Shown one piece after another: positions 52,201-58,715 of a stretch of DNA of 64,000 nucleotides. The stretch is from Streptomyces sp. NBC_00576 (GTDB lineage: Bacteria; Actinomycetota; Actinomycetes; Streptomycetales; Streptomycetaceae): NCBI RefSeq assembly GCF_036345175.1, contig NZ_CP107780.1, positions 10,106,001 through 10,170,000 on the forward strand, read 5' to 3'. The translations under genes were made by a program, and so were the position numbers. Below the pieces are notes generated by a model. The model worked only from the letters and a program-made list of their open reading frames with translations. It had not been told where the DNA came from and made no database searches. Numbering within the stretch: position 1 is the stretch's first letter; every line of letters starts with the position of its first letter.

Positions 52201-53882
52201 GTGTCGGCGGTGCCGTCCGTCAGCAGTACCGACGCCCCGGTCTCCGCGAGGATCAGCCGGGTACGGGCCGCCGGGGCGCGCGGATCGAGTCCGACGTACG
52301 CGCCGCCCGCCTTGAGGACGGCCAGCAACGCCACGATCAGCTCGTCGGAGCGGCGCATCAGGACCGCGACCCGGTCCTCCGGCCGGACACCGAGCCGGAG
52401 CAGACGGTGGGCGAGCCGGTTGGCGCGGGTGTCCAGCTCGCGGCCGGTGATCGCCTGCTCGCCGTGGACGACTGCGATACCGTCGGGGTCGCTTGCCGCG
52501 CGGGCTGCGAACAGTCCCGGAACACTGTCCGCACGTACGACGGGAGCGGGCACCGGACCGTCGAGCCGCGCCTTCTCGCCGGGGAGCGTCAGTTCCACCC
52601 GTCCCACGACCGTGCCGGGCTCCACGGCCGCCGCCGCGAACCGCTCCACGAAGCGGAGGAAACGCCGGTGGTGGGCGGTGAGTTCGGCATCGGCGTAATG
52701 CTCGGGACTCGCGTCGAGGTCGACCCGGATGCCCCGACCGTCCGCGCGGTCGTAGATGTTGACCGCGAGGTCCTCGACCGGGCCCGTGGACAGGTTGTGA
52801 CGAGTGGTCGGGTGGCCGGCGAAGCGCAACTCCGGTCCGAAGGCCATGATGTTGACGACCGGGCCGAAGTAACGGGGGCCGTCCTGCGGGCAGTTCAGGT
52901 CGAGGCGCAGGTCCTCGCCCCGGTGCCGTTGGTGGGCCAGCAGGTCGCGGGTGGCGCGTGCCGCCTGCCGTACGAGGTCGACGGCGGGGGTGTCCGGGCG
53001 TACGGGCAGCCGCAGGGGGAGCACGTTGGACGCCATGCCCGGGGTCGCGAGTTCGGTCTCGCTCTGCCGGGCGGTGACCGCGAGGCCGAGGACGACGTCC
53101 TGGGCGCCGGTGAGCCGGTGCAGATAGGCGGCTGTCGCCGCGAGGACCACGCGGGACCAGCGGGTGCCGGCGAGTTCGGCGGCGGAGTGAACCAAGTCGC
53201 CGGCGAACTCGGGGAGATGGCCCGTGCGGCGCAGGAAGTGGTCGCCGACCTGTGGCGGACGGGCGGACAGGCTCACCGGGTCGGGCCGCTCGGCGAGGGC
53301 GCTCGTCCAGTGGGCGCGATCGCGTTCGTGCCGCTCGTCGGCGCGGTAGGTCTCGTCGGCGGCGATCAGCGGGGCGAGGGGCGCGGGCGGTGGGGTGTGC
53401 GGGGCGCCTGCGGCGAGCGCGGTGTACGCGTCGGCGACCCGCCGGGCGAGCAGGGAACAGCTGAAGCCGTCGACAGCGATGTGATGGTACGCCTGGTACC
53501 AGATCCAGTGGTCGTCCGCGAGGCACAGCAACGCGTACCGGAACAGCGGGCCCCGGTCGAGGTCGAAGGGCGTGGCGAAGTCGTCCGCCATCCACTCCGA
53601 CGCGGCCTCGGCCCCCGCCGCGTCGACGACGGGCATCGACCACTCGGGATCCGCGTCCACCAGTAGACGTACGCCGTCGTCGCCCGCCGTGAACCGGGAC
53701 CGCAAGGTCTCGGTGGCGTCCACCACCAGCCGTACGGCCGCCCGGAACAGCTCCGGCTCGACGGGCCCGTGGATCTCGGTGTACTCGCCCACGTTGTAGG
53801 CGGCACCGGCCCCGTCGAGCCGCTGGCCGAACCACATCGAGCGCTGGGCGGCGGACGGCTCCAGGCCACGGCTTACGGTCAT
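46215..53882 (-). CDS. NRPS-A: starter C-A(Val)-PCP-C-A(Asp-like)-PCP-E
   Basis: This 2555-residue protein starts the chain. Domains: an EntF-like first condensation domain (about 5-440, HHIAVDGFS near 132) expected to join an acyl or aryl group to residue 1; A1 (455-965; code D-A-Y-W-W-G-G-T-F-K, Val-type); carrier (LGGHSLLALRL near 990); C2 (HHIAADGWS near 1179); A2 (about 1500-2010, YTSGTTGRPKGV near 1653; code D-A-T-K-M-G-H-V-G-K, Asp-like with Ala for the usual Leu at the second position); carrier (LGGDSIASIHL near 2036); and epimerase (HHLAVDGVSW near 2218). It should yield acyl-Val-D-(Asp or analogue). NRPS-B begins 6 bp later. The cysteate-synthase-like gene is 61 bp upstream. Confidence 0.94.
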   Translation of the reverse strand: MTVSRGLEPSAAQRSMWFGQRLDGAGAAYNVGEYTEIHGPVEPELFRAAVRLVVDATETLRSRFTAGDDGVRLLVDADPEWSMPVVDAAGAEAASEWMADDFATPFDLDRGPLFRYALLCLADDHWIWYQAYHHIAVDGFSCSLLARRVADAYTALAAGAPHTPPPAPLAPLIAADETYRADERHERDRAHWTSALAERPDPVSLSARPPQVGDHFLRRTGHLPEFAGDLVHSAAELAGTRWSRVVLAATAAYLHRLTGAQDVVLGLAVTARQSETELATPGMASNVLPLRLPVRPDTPAVDLVRQAARATRDLLAHQRHRGEDLRLDLNCPQDGPRYFGPVVNIMAFGPELRFAGHPTTRHNLSTGPVEDLAVNIYDRADGRGIRVDLDASPEHYADAELTAHHRRFLRFVERFAAAAVEPGTVVGRVELTLPGEKARLDGPVPAPVVRADSVPGLFAARAASDPDGIAVVHGEQAITGRELDTRANRLAHRLLRLGVRPEDRVAVLMRRSDELIVALLAVLKAGGAYVGLDPRAPAARTRLILAETGASVLLTDGTADTSHAGLPAVTCTDPSLATEPDTDPEVRLHPDQLAYVSYTSGSTGTPKGVAVTHQDIVALAADSAFGGGAHARVLVHSPTAFDASTYEIWVPLLGGGTAVVAGAGGADGADEYIDAAAVARLTARHGLTALWLTAGLFRLAAEQDPGCFAGLRQVWAGGEAVPAPAVRRVLAACPGLTVTNGYGPTETTTFATCRPCPDGAEVPDALPIGRPLDGMRAYVLDGGLQPLPAGVVGELYVAGPGVARGYLGRPDATAERFTADPYGPPGARMYRTGDRVRLDRNGELEFHGRADGQVKLRGFRVEPGEVETALAAHPQVAQAVVLVREDRPGDRRLVAYVVPAPGSAPAPKVLRAHLAEQLPDHLVPSAVVPLDRLPLTANGKLDRAALPAPPVEGGSRDTQTPRTPQEEALCGLFADVLGLPVVGPDDSFFSLGGHSLLALRLIGRIRDALGAELTLRDLFGAPTPAALAGPLAARGAVVRPAPRPVPGAVPDETPLSSAQRRLWFLDRLEEPGAAYHIPLAVRFTGAELDQEALRLALADLVTRHEILRTVYPDTDGTPRQRLLDPAADRPRLRVDRVTEAELPERLAELASLPFRLTEDVPIRAHLLVLGPEDHVLLLVLHHIAADGWSLDPLTRDLATAYRARRVRQAPGWAQLPVQYADFAVWQSEQIVGVGDLMASHLAYWARTLAGLPDELPLPADRPRPVRATHRGGDIPVRLDATLHRRLRTLAGETGTTPFMVVQASLAVLLTRLGAGIDIPLGTPVAGRADETLDDLVGCFLNTLVLRTDTSGAPTFRELLDRVRESDLAAYAHQDLPFEQLVEALNPPRSPARHPLFQVMLAFRPGAEPHLGLPGLTARTLPVETGATKIDLTFNLGERQAADGSPAGIEGILQYSADLFDRTTAEVLAARLERLLRAALDDPDRPVGALDILGPDERRRLLVEFNDTARDVPATPFHRMFEKRAAETPDAVAVTDVRASLTYRQLDVRADRLARALTSLGAGPGRVVAFSLPRSVDLAVAVLAVLKAGAAYLPLDPEHPAERTAFLLSDADPVCVIARDPVAVDCPVVSPDAEAPWAETPSADARPADPAYLIYTSGTTGRPKGVVVEHRNLTTYVARCVSAYPSLRGTSLLHATMSFDATVTSLHGALAAGGRVHIAAVHEAGADPLPGGYTFLKATPSHLALLPALPYDISPTEEFMLGGEALVGEALRTWRQGRPDVRLINHYGPTELTVGCTDHRIEPGDDLPSGPVPIGRPMWNTRAYVLDAWLNPVPVGVEGELYVAGDQVARGYWNRAGLTAERFVADLYGPPGARMYRTGDLAVRRTDGVLELRGRADGQLKIRGLRIEPGEVEGVLTAHCDVEQAAVVVREDRPGARRLVGYLVGSGHIDIDGDDVRAYAARRLPGHMVPEAFVVLGALPMTPNGKLDRAALPAPDVTVLDGTRSPRTPGEETLRGLFAEVLGRDPHGVGVDDGFFDLGGDSIASIHLVSRALAAGLRLTPRDVFEQRTVSGLAAVAAARPAPARGPAQEPAVGELPLTPAMHRLRERGGPIGSFSQSALLVTPAGAAEKRLAGALQAVLDHHDSLRMRVTTDGDWAAYIPPPGSVDAAGLLERVAVPDGDFEAVIEVPLSQLRPSEGELVRAVWYDAGPDRAGRLLLTVHHLAVDGVSWGILRADLAAAWRDEELPSSGTPFRHWARLLEREADARTGELDVWRQLLDAHEPFLGTRRPDPAQDVVSAMRHLTRTLPAAQTTDLLTTVPAAFHAGPDDVLLAALALAFARWRDRPVLLLDIERHGREELTEGVDLSRTVGWFTSVVPARLDLTGLVLEDAAQVLRSVKEQLRAVPDHGIGHGLLRHLNPATGPTLAALPAPQIGFNYLGRTPTADTLSADWSAAPEALPGALALGAAHDPALPVAHGLEITAVATDEGLRATWSWAPGIWSEDDVSALAELWCAALTELTHVTSGGGRTPSDLPLVSLSQAEIAELEAEFGSEWR

Positions 53883-53943
53883 CGGCGGGCTCCGGTGGGG
53901 GTGTGGGGGAGTGTCGGTGGGTTGTCGTCGGCCCGGTGTCGCC

Positions 53944-55269
53944 TCAACTGGCCGCTCCGGCGGAGGCAGAGGCAGAGGCGTACGTCAGCTGCCGTCCGAC
54001 CTGCTCGGCGACCGTGTGCGGGCCGTCGGCGGTGGTGGGCCAGGGGATGCGCAGCCAGGGCTCGGCAGGGATCAGCCGGAGGTCGCGGGCCTGCCGGGCC
54101 CGCCCGCCGCCCGTGATGTTGAGGAGGACCAGCTCGTCGCGGTCGACGCGCCCGGCACGTACGGCGTCGGCGAGGGCGGCCAGCGCGACTCCCGCGCCCG
54201 GTTCGAGGTCGATGCCCTCGGTCTCCTCGAACAGGTCCATGGCGGCGAGCGCGGCAACGTTGTCGACGCACAGGACGTCGCCGCCGCTCTCCGTGAGCAC
54301 GTCGCGCACTCCGCCGTGGACGGTGAACGGCGGCCGCCGGTTGGTCAGTTCGCGGGCCAGCGGCTCGTGTTCCCGGTCGGCCGGAGCCGGGCCGACGGAC
54401 CGCCAGGCCTCGAACAGCGGGGCGAACGGCGCGTTCTGACACATCAACAGGCGCGGCAACGCCTCGTCGCCGGTCCGGATCCGACGCGCCGCCTCATGGG
54501 CGCCGATGGCTCCCGTACCGCTGCCGACCGCCTGCACGTACGTCTGCGGAAGGCGCCCGATCGCCTCGGCCGCCGCCAGCATCACGGTGCCCAGACCGTC
54601 ACGGCGCCCGACGTTGCGGCAGCCGCCCTCCGCCTGGTGGCCGGGGAGCCGGGCCAGCAGGTCGGCGCAGGCGATGGCATCGCTGTAGGTGGCGCCGTCG
54701 AGGGCGACGATGCGTACGCAGGGGTCGAGCGGGGCGGGGAAGCGCAGGCCGGCCAGGGCCGCAGCGGGCACGACGATCAGACAGGGCACCTGATGGCGGG
54801 TCGCGGCCCAGGCGAAGGCGGCGGCGGTGTTGCCCGCCGAGGGGATCACCAGGACGGGCGGGTCGGCGGGCAGCCGGCCGAGCACCGTGTAGGCCTCGAA
54901 GTCCTTGAAGGTGCAGGTCGGCAACTGCGCCCCGCGTTCCGGCCAGTACCCGTTGAAGGCGACCCACAGCTGCTCGAGGCCGATACGCCGGCCGAGCCGG
55001 TCGGCGCGCTGGACGACCGGGCCGGGTACGCCGGGGAAGGTCCGAGCCACGGGCAGTAGAGGGGCGTGGCGGAACAGTCCGGTGCCGGTGCGCCCGGCGA
55101 CACCCTCGTACCCGGCGGGAGCGGGGTACTCGGTGCGCAGGAACGCCGGATCGTGTGGTCGGGAGCAGTCGAGAATCAGGCCGTCGTCCTCGTAGCGGGT
55201 ACCGCAGGAGGAGCAGACGAGTGTGTAGTGACGATTTCCCGGGCGTACTTGGGGGCGTACGGGGGACAT
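53944..55269 (-). CDS. PLP-dependent threonine-synthase-like enzyme, probable cysteate synthase
   Basis: The 441-residue protein is a fold-type II PLP enzyme. It has an N-terminal CSSCG...C ribbon like those of threonine synthases, FNGYWPERGAQLPTCTFKDFEA with the PLP lysine in TFKD (near residue 120), the phosphate-binding SAGNTAAAF loop, GSGTGAIGAHE near 228, and a C-terminal LLNITGGG. These fit cysteate synthase, which makes L-cysteate from O-phosphoserine and sulfite, better than housekeeping threonine synthase. It is the first gene of the NRPS operon, 61 bp before NRPS-A, so it probably makes a dedicated building block. GGAAGG lies 7 nt before ATG 55269. Confidence 0.72.
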   Translation of the reverse strand: MSPVRPQVRPGNRHYTLVCSSCGTRYEDDGLILDCSRPHDPAFLRTEYPAPAGYEGVAGRTGTGLFRHAPLLPVARTFPGVPGPVVQRADRLGRRIGLEQLWVAFNGYWPERGAQLPTCTFKDFEAYTVLGRLPADPPVLVIPSAGNTAAAFAWAATRHQVPCLIVVPAAALAGLRFPAPLDPCVRIVALDGATYSDAIACADLLARLPGHQAEGGCRNVGRRDGLGTVMLAAAEAIGRLPQTYVQAVGSGTGAIGAHEAARRIRTGDEALPRLLMCQNAPFAPLFEAWRSVGPAPADREHEPLARELTNRRPPFTVHGGVRDVLTESGGDVLCVDNVAALAAMDLFEETEGIDLEPGAGVALAALADAVRAGRVDRDELVLLNITGGGRARQARDLRLIPAEPWLRIPWPTTADGPHTVAEQVGRQLTYASASASAGAAS

Positions 55270-55519
55270 TCCATTGCCTTCCGCAGGACCGTGCTTCGCG
55301 GGTCAATTGCAGCCGGAGCTGTGCAAAGGGCGGGTGACCCGTGAATTACCGTTGCACCAACGGTCGGTTGACATTCTGTTCATCCATGTGAGCTGGTGCA
55401 CAACGGCGGAGTGTTCAGTTCCGCTTCATCTCCCCTTCCTGAAGCGTGTGGTGAGGCTGTGTTAGCCCTGGTGAGGAACCCGGGGCGCATACGCGTCTTG
55501 AAGAGAGGACGGCGGGCAA
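55270..55519. promoter_or_regulatory. Divergent control region of the NRPS operon and the 2-oxoacid dehydrogenase operon
   Basis: This 250-bp region holds a perfect inverted repeat, ACCGTTGCACCAACGGT, at 55348-55364 (7-bp arms, 3-bp spacer). TTGACA follows at 55368-55373 and could be a -35 element towards the dehydrogenase genes; no convincing -10 is seen. The region is lower in GC than its flanks. The repeat is the best operator candidate for the cluster. Confidence 0.5.
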
Positions 55520-56671
55520 TTGGGCGAGAAACCGACCCTTGAAGCAGTGGTGGAACGGGCAGATTCGTTGCCCGTACCCTCACTTTCGCCTTCGCAATGG
55601 CTTCCTTCCAAAATTCCGGTTCGCTTTTTCCCATGGCATGGGAAAGCGCTGGAAGCAGAAGATGAACGCGGTGAATACGAGCTGCCGGAGTCCGCGCTGC
55701 TGCTTGCCGCGTACCGGAAAATGGTCCTCGGGCGCCGCTTCGACGAGCAGGCGACCGCGCTCGCCCGGCAGGGCCGGCTCGCGGTCCACCCGTCCAGCCT
55801 CGGGCAGGAGGCGTGCCAGGTGGGTGCCGCGCTCGCCCTGCGCCCCACCGACTGGCTGTTCCCCACGTACCGCGACTGCGTGGCGCTGGTCAGCCGGGGC
55901 ATCGACCCCGTCGAGACGCTGACCCTGCTGCGCGGCGACGGCCACTGCGGCTACGACCCCGTACGCCACCGCACCGCACCCCAGTGCACCCCGCTGGCCA
56001 CCCACGCCGCCCACGCCACCGGGCTGGCCCACGGCGAACGCCTCAAGGGCACGGACACCGTCGCCCTCGCGCTCGTCGGTGACGGTGCCACCAGCGAGGG
56101 CGACTTCCACGAGGCGCTGGGCATCGCCGGTGTCCTGCGGGCACCCGTGGTCTTCCTGGTGCAGAACAACCGTTACGCCATCTCGGTGCCGCTCTCCGCC
56201 CAGAGCGCGGCACCGAGCCTGGCGTACAAGGGAGTCGGTTACGGCGTCCGCTCCGAACAGGTGGACGGCAACGACGTGGCTGCCGTACTCGCCGTACTGG
56301 GCAGGGCAGTTGAGGAAGCGCGCACGGGCGGCGGCCCCTGGCTTGTCGAGGCGCACACCTACCGGATGGCCCCGCACACCAGCGCCGACGATCCATCCCG
56401 CTACCGTCCGGCCGAGGAGGTCGAGCACTGGCGCGGGCGCGATCCCATCGACCGGCTGGAGAACTGGCTGCGCGACCGCGGCCTGCTCACCGAGGACGAC
56501 ATCGAGGCAGCCGCGGCAGAGGCCGAGGCGTACGCGGCCGACGTGCGGATCAGGCTCGCCGAGGACCCCGCACCGGACCCGCTCGCGCTGTTCGACCACG
56601 TGTTCAGCGCCCCGACTCCGCAACTGGCCGAGCAACGCGTCGCCCTGCGCACCGAGTTGGAGGGACACTGA
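55520..56671 (+). CDS. 2-oxoacid dehydrogenase E1 alpha subunit (branched-chain type)
   Basis: The 383-residue protein is the alpha chain of a thiamine diphosphate-dependent decarboxylase. It has YRKMVLGRRFDEQATALARQG near residue 66, WLFPTYRDCVALVSRG near 112, and the ThDP motif GDGATSEGDFHEALGIAG...VQNN near 190-220. The sequence style is that of branched-chain (Bkd) E1 alpha, which turns the 2-oxoacids of Val, Leu or Ile into acyl-CoA with E2 and E3. The predicted start is TTG 55520 with AGAGAGGA upstream; the N terminus is uncertain. Transcribed divergently from the NRPS operon, it may supply a branched acyl-CoA. Confidence 0.85.
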   Translation: MGEKPTLEAVVERADSLPVPSLSPSQWLPSKIPVRFFPWHGKALEAEDERGEYELPESALLLAAYRKMVLGRRFDEQATALARQGRLAVHPSSLGQEACQVGAALALRPTDWLFPTYRDCVALVSRGIDPVETLTLLRGDGHCGYDPVRHRTAPQCTPLATHAAHATGLAHGERLKGTDTVALALVGDGATSEGDFHEALGIAGVLRAPVVFLVQNNRYAISVPLSAQSAAPSLAYKGVGYGVRSEQVDGNDVAAVLAVLGRAVEEARTGGGPWLVEAHTYRMAPHTSADDPSRYRPAEEVEHWRGRDPIDRLENWLRDRGLLTEDDIEAAAAEAEAYAADVRIRLAEDPAPDPLALFDHVFSAPTPQLAEQRVALRTELEGH

Positions 56672-56672
56672 G

Positions 56673-58709
56673 ATGGCGGCCACCTCGATGGCACAGGCAC
56701 TCAACACCGCCCTGCGGGACGCGCTCGACGCGGACGAACGCGTCGTCGTCTTCGGCGAGGACGTCGGCCGGCTCGGCGGGGTCTTCCGGGTCACCGACGG
56801 GCTCGCGGACACGTTCGGCGACCGCCGCTGCTTCGACACCCCGGTCGCGGAGGCGGGCATCGCCGGCCTCGCCGTCGGGATGGCGATGGCCGGATTCCGG
56901 CCGGTGGTGGAGATGCAGTTCGACGCGTTCGCCTACCCGGCGTTCGAACAGATCGCCTCCCACGTGGCCAAGTTCCGCAACCGCACCCGCGGCACCCTCG
57001 CCCTGCCCATGGTCGTCCGCATCCCGTACGGCGGCGGAATCGGCGGAGTCGAGCACCACAGCGACTCCAGCGAGGCCTACTACGCGCACACGGCCGGCCT
57101 GAAGGTCGTCACCCCCGCCACGGTCGCCGACGCGTACTCGCTCCTGCGGGAGGCGATCGAGGACCCGGACCCGGTGGTCTTCCTGGAACCCAAGCGCCAC
57201 TACTGGACCAAGGAGGACATCCAACTCCCCCTCAGCACCGAGCCGTTCGGTACGGCAGCGGTGCGCCGCCCCGGCACCGACGCCACGCTCGTCGCCTACG
57301 GCCCGGCGGTCGCCGTCGCGCTGGCCGCGGCGCGGGCGGCGGCGGCCGAGGGCCTCGACGTGGAGGTGCTGGACCTGCGCACCCTCGTCCCCCTCGACGA
57401 CCACGCGCTCACCGCGTCCGTGCGGCGCACCGGGCGCTGCCTGGTGGTGCACGAGGCGCAGGGATTCGCGGGCGTCGGCGCCGAGATCGCGGCCCGGGTG
57501 CAGGAGCGCTGTTTCGACGCGCTGCGCGCGCCGGTGCTGCGCGTCACCGGCCTGGACATCCCGTATCCGCCGCCCCTGTTGGAGAGCGCCCATCTGCCGG
57601 GCACCGGCCGGGTGTTGGCGGGACTGCGCCGTGTGCTGCCGGACGGCGGTCAGGGCGTACGGCGGCCGATACCGGCGTCCCCGGTCGAGCCGGCTGCCGG
57701 GCACCGGGCCTTCCTGCTGCCGGACCTGGGCGAGGGGCTGGCCGAGGCCGAGGTACTGGAGTGGACGGTCGCCGTGGGCGACAGCGTCACGCACGACCAG
57801 ACCGTCGTCGAGGTGGAGACGGCCAAGTCCGTGATCACCCTCCCGACCCCCTTCGCCGGGACCGTGACCGCCCTGCACTGTCGCGCCGGCGAGATCGTCA
57901 AGGTCGGGGCGCCGCTGCTGTCGGTGGCGGAGGCCGCCCCCGAGAGCGAGTCGGGCGCGGTCCTCACCGGGTACGGGACGGGCGGGGCGCGCCGGGCCAC
58001 GAGGAATGGTGTGGCACCGACGGAAACCAATAGGACCAGTGAGACCAGTGGACCGAAGGCCGCCCGGCAGCCCGGACTCCGGCTTCCCCTGGGCGCGGCC
58101 GCCGAGAAGTTCGTCCGCGCCCACCGGGACACGCCCGCCGTCACCATCTGGGCGGACGCCGACGCCACCGCCCTGCTCGCCGCCCGAGACACCCTCGGCA
58201 CGGGTCTGCTGCCGCTGCTGGCCAGAGCCTGCCTCGCCGGGCTCGCCGCCCACCCCGCACTGAACGCCCGGGTGGACGACGCCCGTTCGGAGATCGTCCG
58301 GCTGCCGCAGGTGCACCTCGGCTTCGCCGCACAGACCGACGAGGGGCTGGTCGTCCCCGTCGTACGGGACGCCGCCCGGCTGCCCCTGGACGACCTCGCC
58401 ACCGAACTGCGCCGCCTCACCGGCCTGGCCCGAGACGGGGCACTCGCCGCCGAACACCGGACCGGCGGCACATTCACCCTCAACAACTACGGTGTGCTCG
58501 GTGTCGACGGTGCCACCCCGATCCTCAACCACCCCCAGACGGCCATGCTCGGCATCGGCCGCCTGGTCGAACGCCCCTGGGCGGTGGACGGCCGAGTGGA
58601 GGTGCGCAAGGTGGTCCACCTGTCACTGACCTTCGACCACCGCGTCTACGACGGCGGCACCGCGGCCGGCTTCCTGCGCCATGTCATCGACGGCATCACC
58701 GCACCCTGA
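56673..58709 (+). CDS. Fused 2-oxoacid dehydrogenase E1 beta - lipoyl - E2 acyltransferase
   Basis: ATG 56673 starts 1 bp after the E1-alpha stop, and one frame of 678 codons runs to 58709. Residues 1 to about 325 are E1 beta: VVVFGEDVGRLGGVFRVTDGL, EAGIAGLAVGMAMAGFRPVVEMQF, and IPYGGGIGGVEHHSDSSEAYY. A lipoyl domain follows (about 345-420, DLGEGLAEAEVLEWTV and the lipoylated Lys in VETAKSV). The acyltransferase domain runs from about 460 to 678, with the active-site His in FDHRVYDGG. The short linker shows no recognisable peripheral subunit-binding domain, and no E3 gene follows. Fusion of E1 beta with E2 is unusual; the two are normally separate genes. It should form an acyl-CoA-producing complex with E1 alpha and a housekeeping E3. 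Confidence 0.87.
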   Translation: MAATSMAQALNTALRDALDADERVVVFGEDVGRLGGVFRVTDGLADTFGDRRCFDTPVAEAGIAGLAVGMAMAGFRPVVEMQFDAFAYPAFEQIASHVAKFRNRTRGTLALPMVVRIPYGGGIGGVEHHSDSSEAYYAHTAGLKVVTPATVADAYSLLREAIEDPDPVVFLEPKRHYWTKEDIQLPLSTEPFGTAAVRRPGTDATLVAYGPAVAVALAAARAAAAEGLDVEVLDLRTLVPLDDHALTASVRRTGRCLVVHEAQGFAGVGAEIAARVQERCFDALRAPVLRVTGLDIPYPPPLLESAHLPGTGRVLAGLRRVLPDGGQGVRRPIPASPVEPAAGHRAFLLPDLGEGLAEAEVLEWTVAVGDSVTHDQTVVEVETAKSVITLPTPFAGTVTALHCRAGEIVKVGAPLLSVAEAAPESESGAVLTGYGTGGARRATRNGVAPTETNRTSETSGPKAARQPGLRLPLGAAAEKFVRAHRDTPAVTIWADADATALLAARDTLGTGLLPLLARACLAGLAAHPALNARVDDARSEIVRLPQVHLGFAAQTDEGLVVPVVRDAARLPLDDLATELRRLTGLARDGALAAEHRTGGTFTLNNYGVLGVDGATPILNHPQTAMLGIGRLVERPWAVDGRVEVRKVVHLSLTFDHRVYDGGTAAGFLRHVIDGITAP

Positions 58710-58715
58710 ACCACC

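Noticed and set aside
49767..53666. Very long open frames on the plus strand opposite the NRPS genes (also opposite most other genes)
   Set aside because: They mirror the high third-position GC of the true genes; translations are rich in Arg, Gly and Pro without domains or ribosome sites.
31360..53882. Repeated similar sequences suggestive of a repeat array or duplication
   Set aside because: They are the conserved core motifs of homologous NRPS domains, not a DNA repeat array; no CRISPR-like regular spacing is present.
55368..55390. Full sigma-70 promoter at TTGACA in the divergent NRPS gap
   Set aside because: No reasonable -10 hexamer at 16-19 bp spacing, so only the -35-like element is mentioned.
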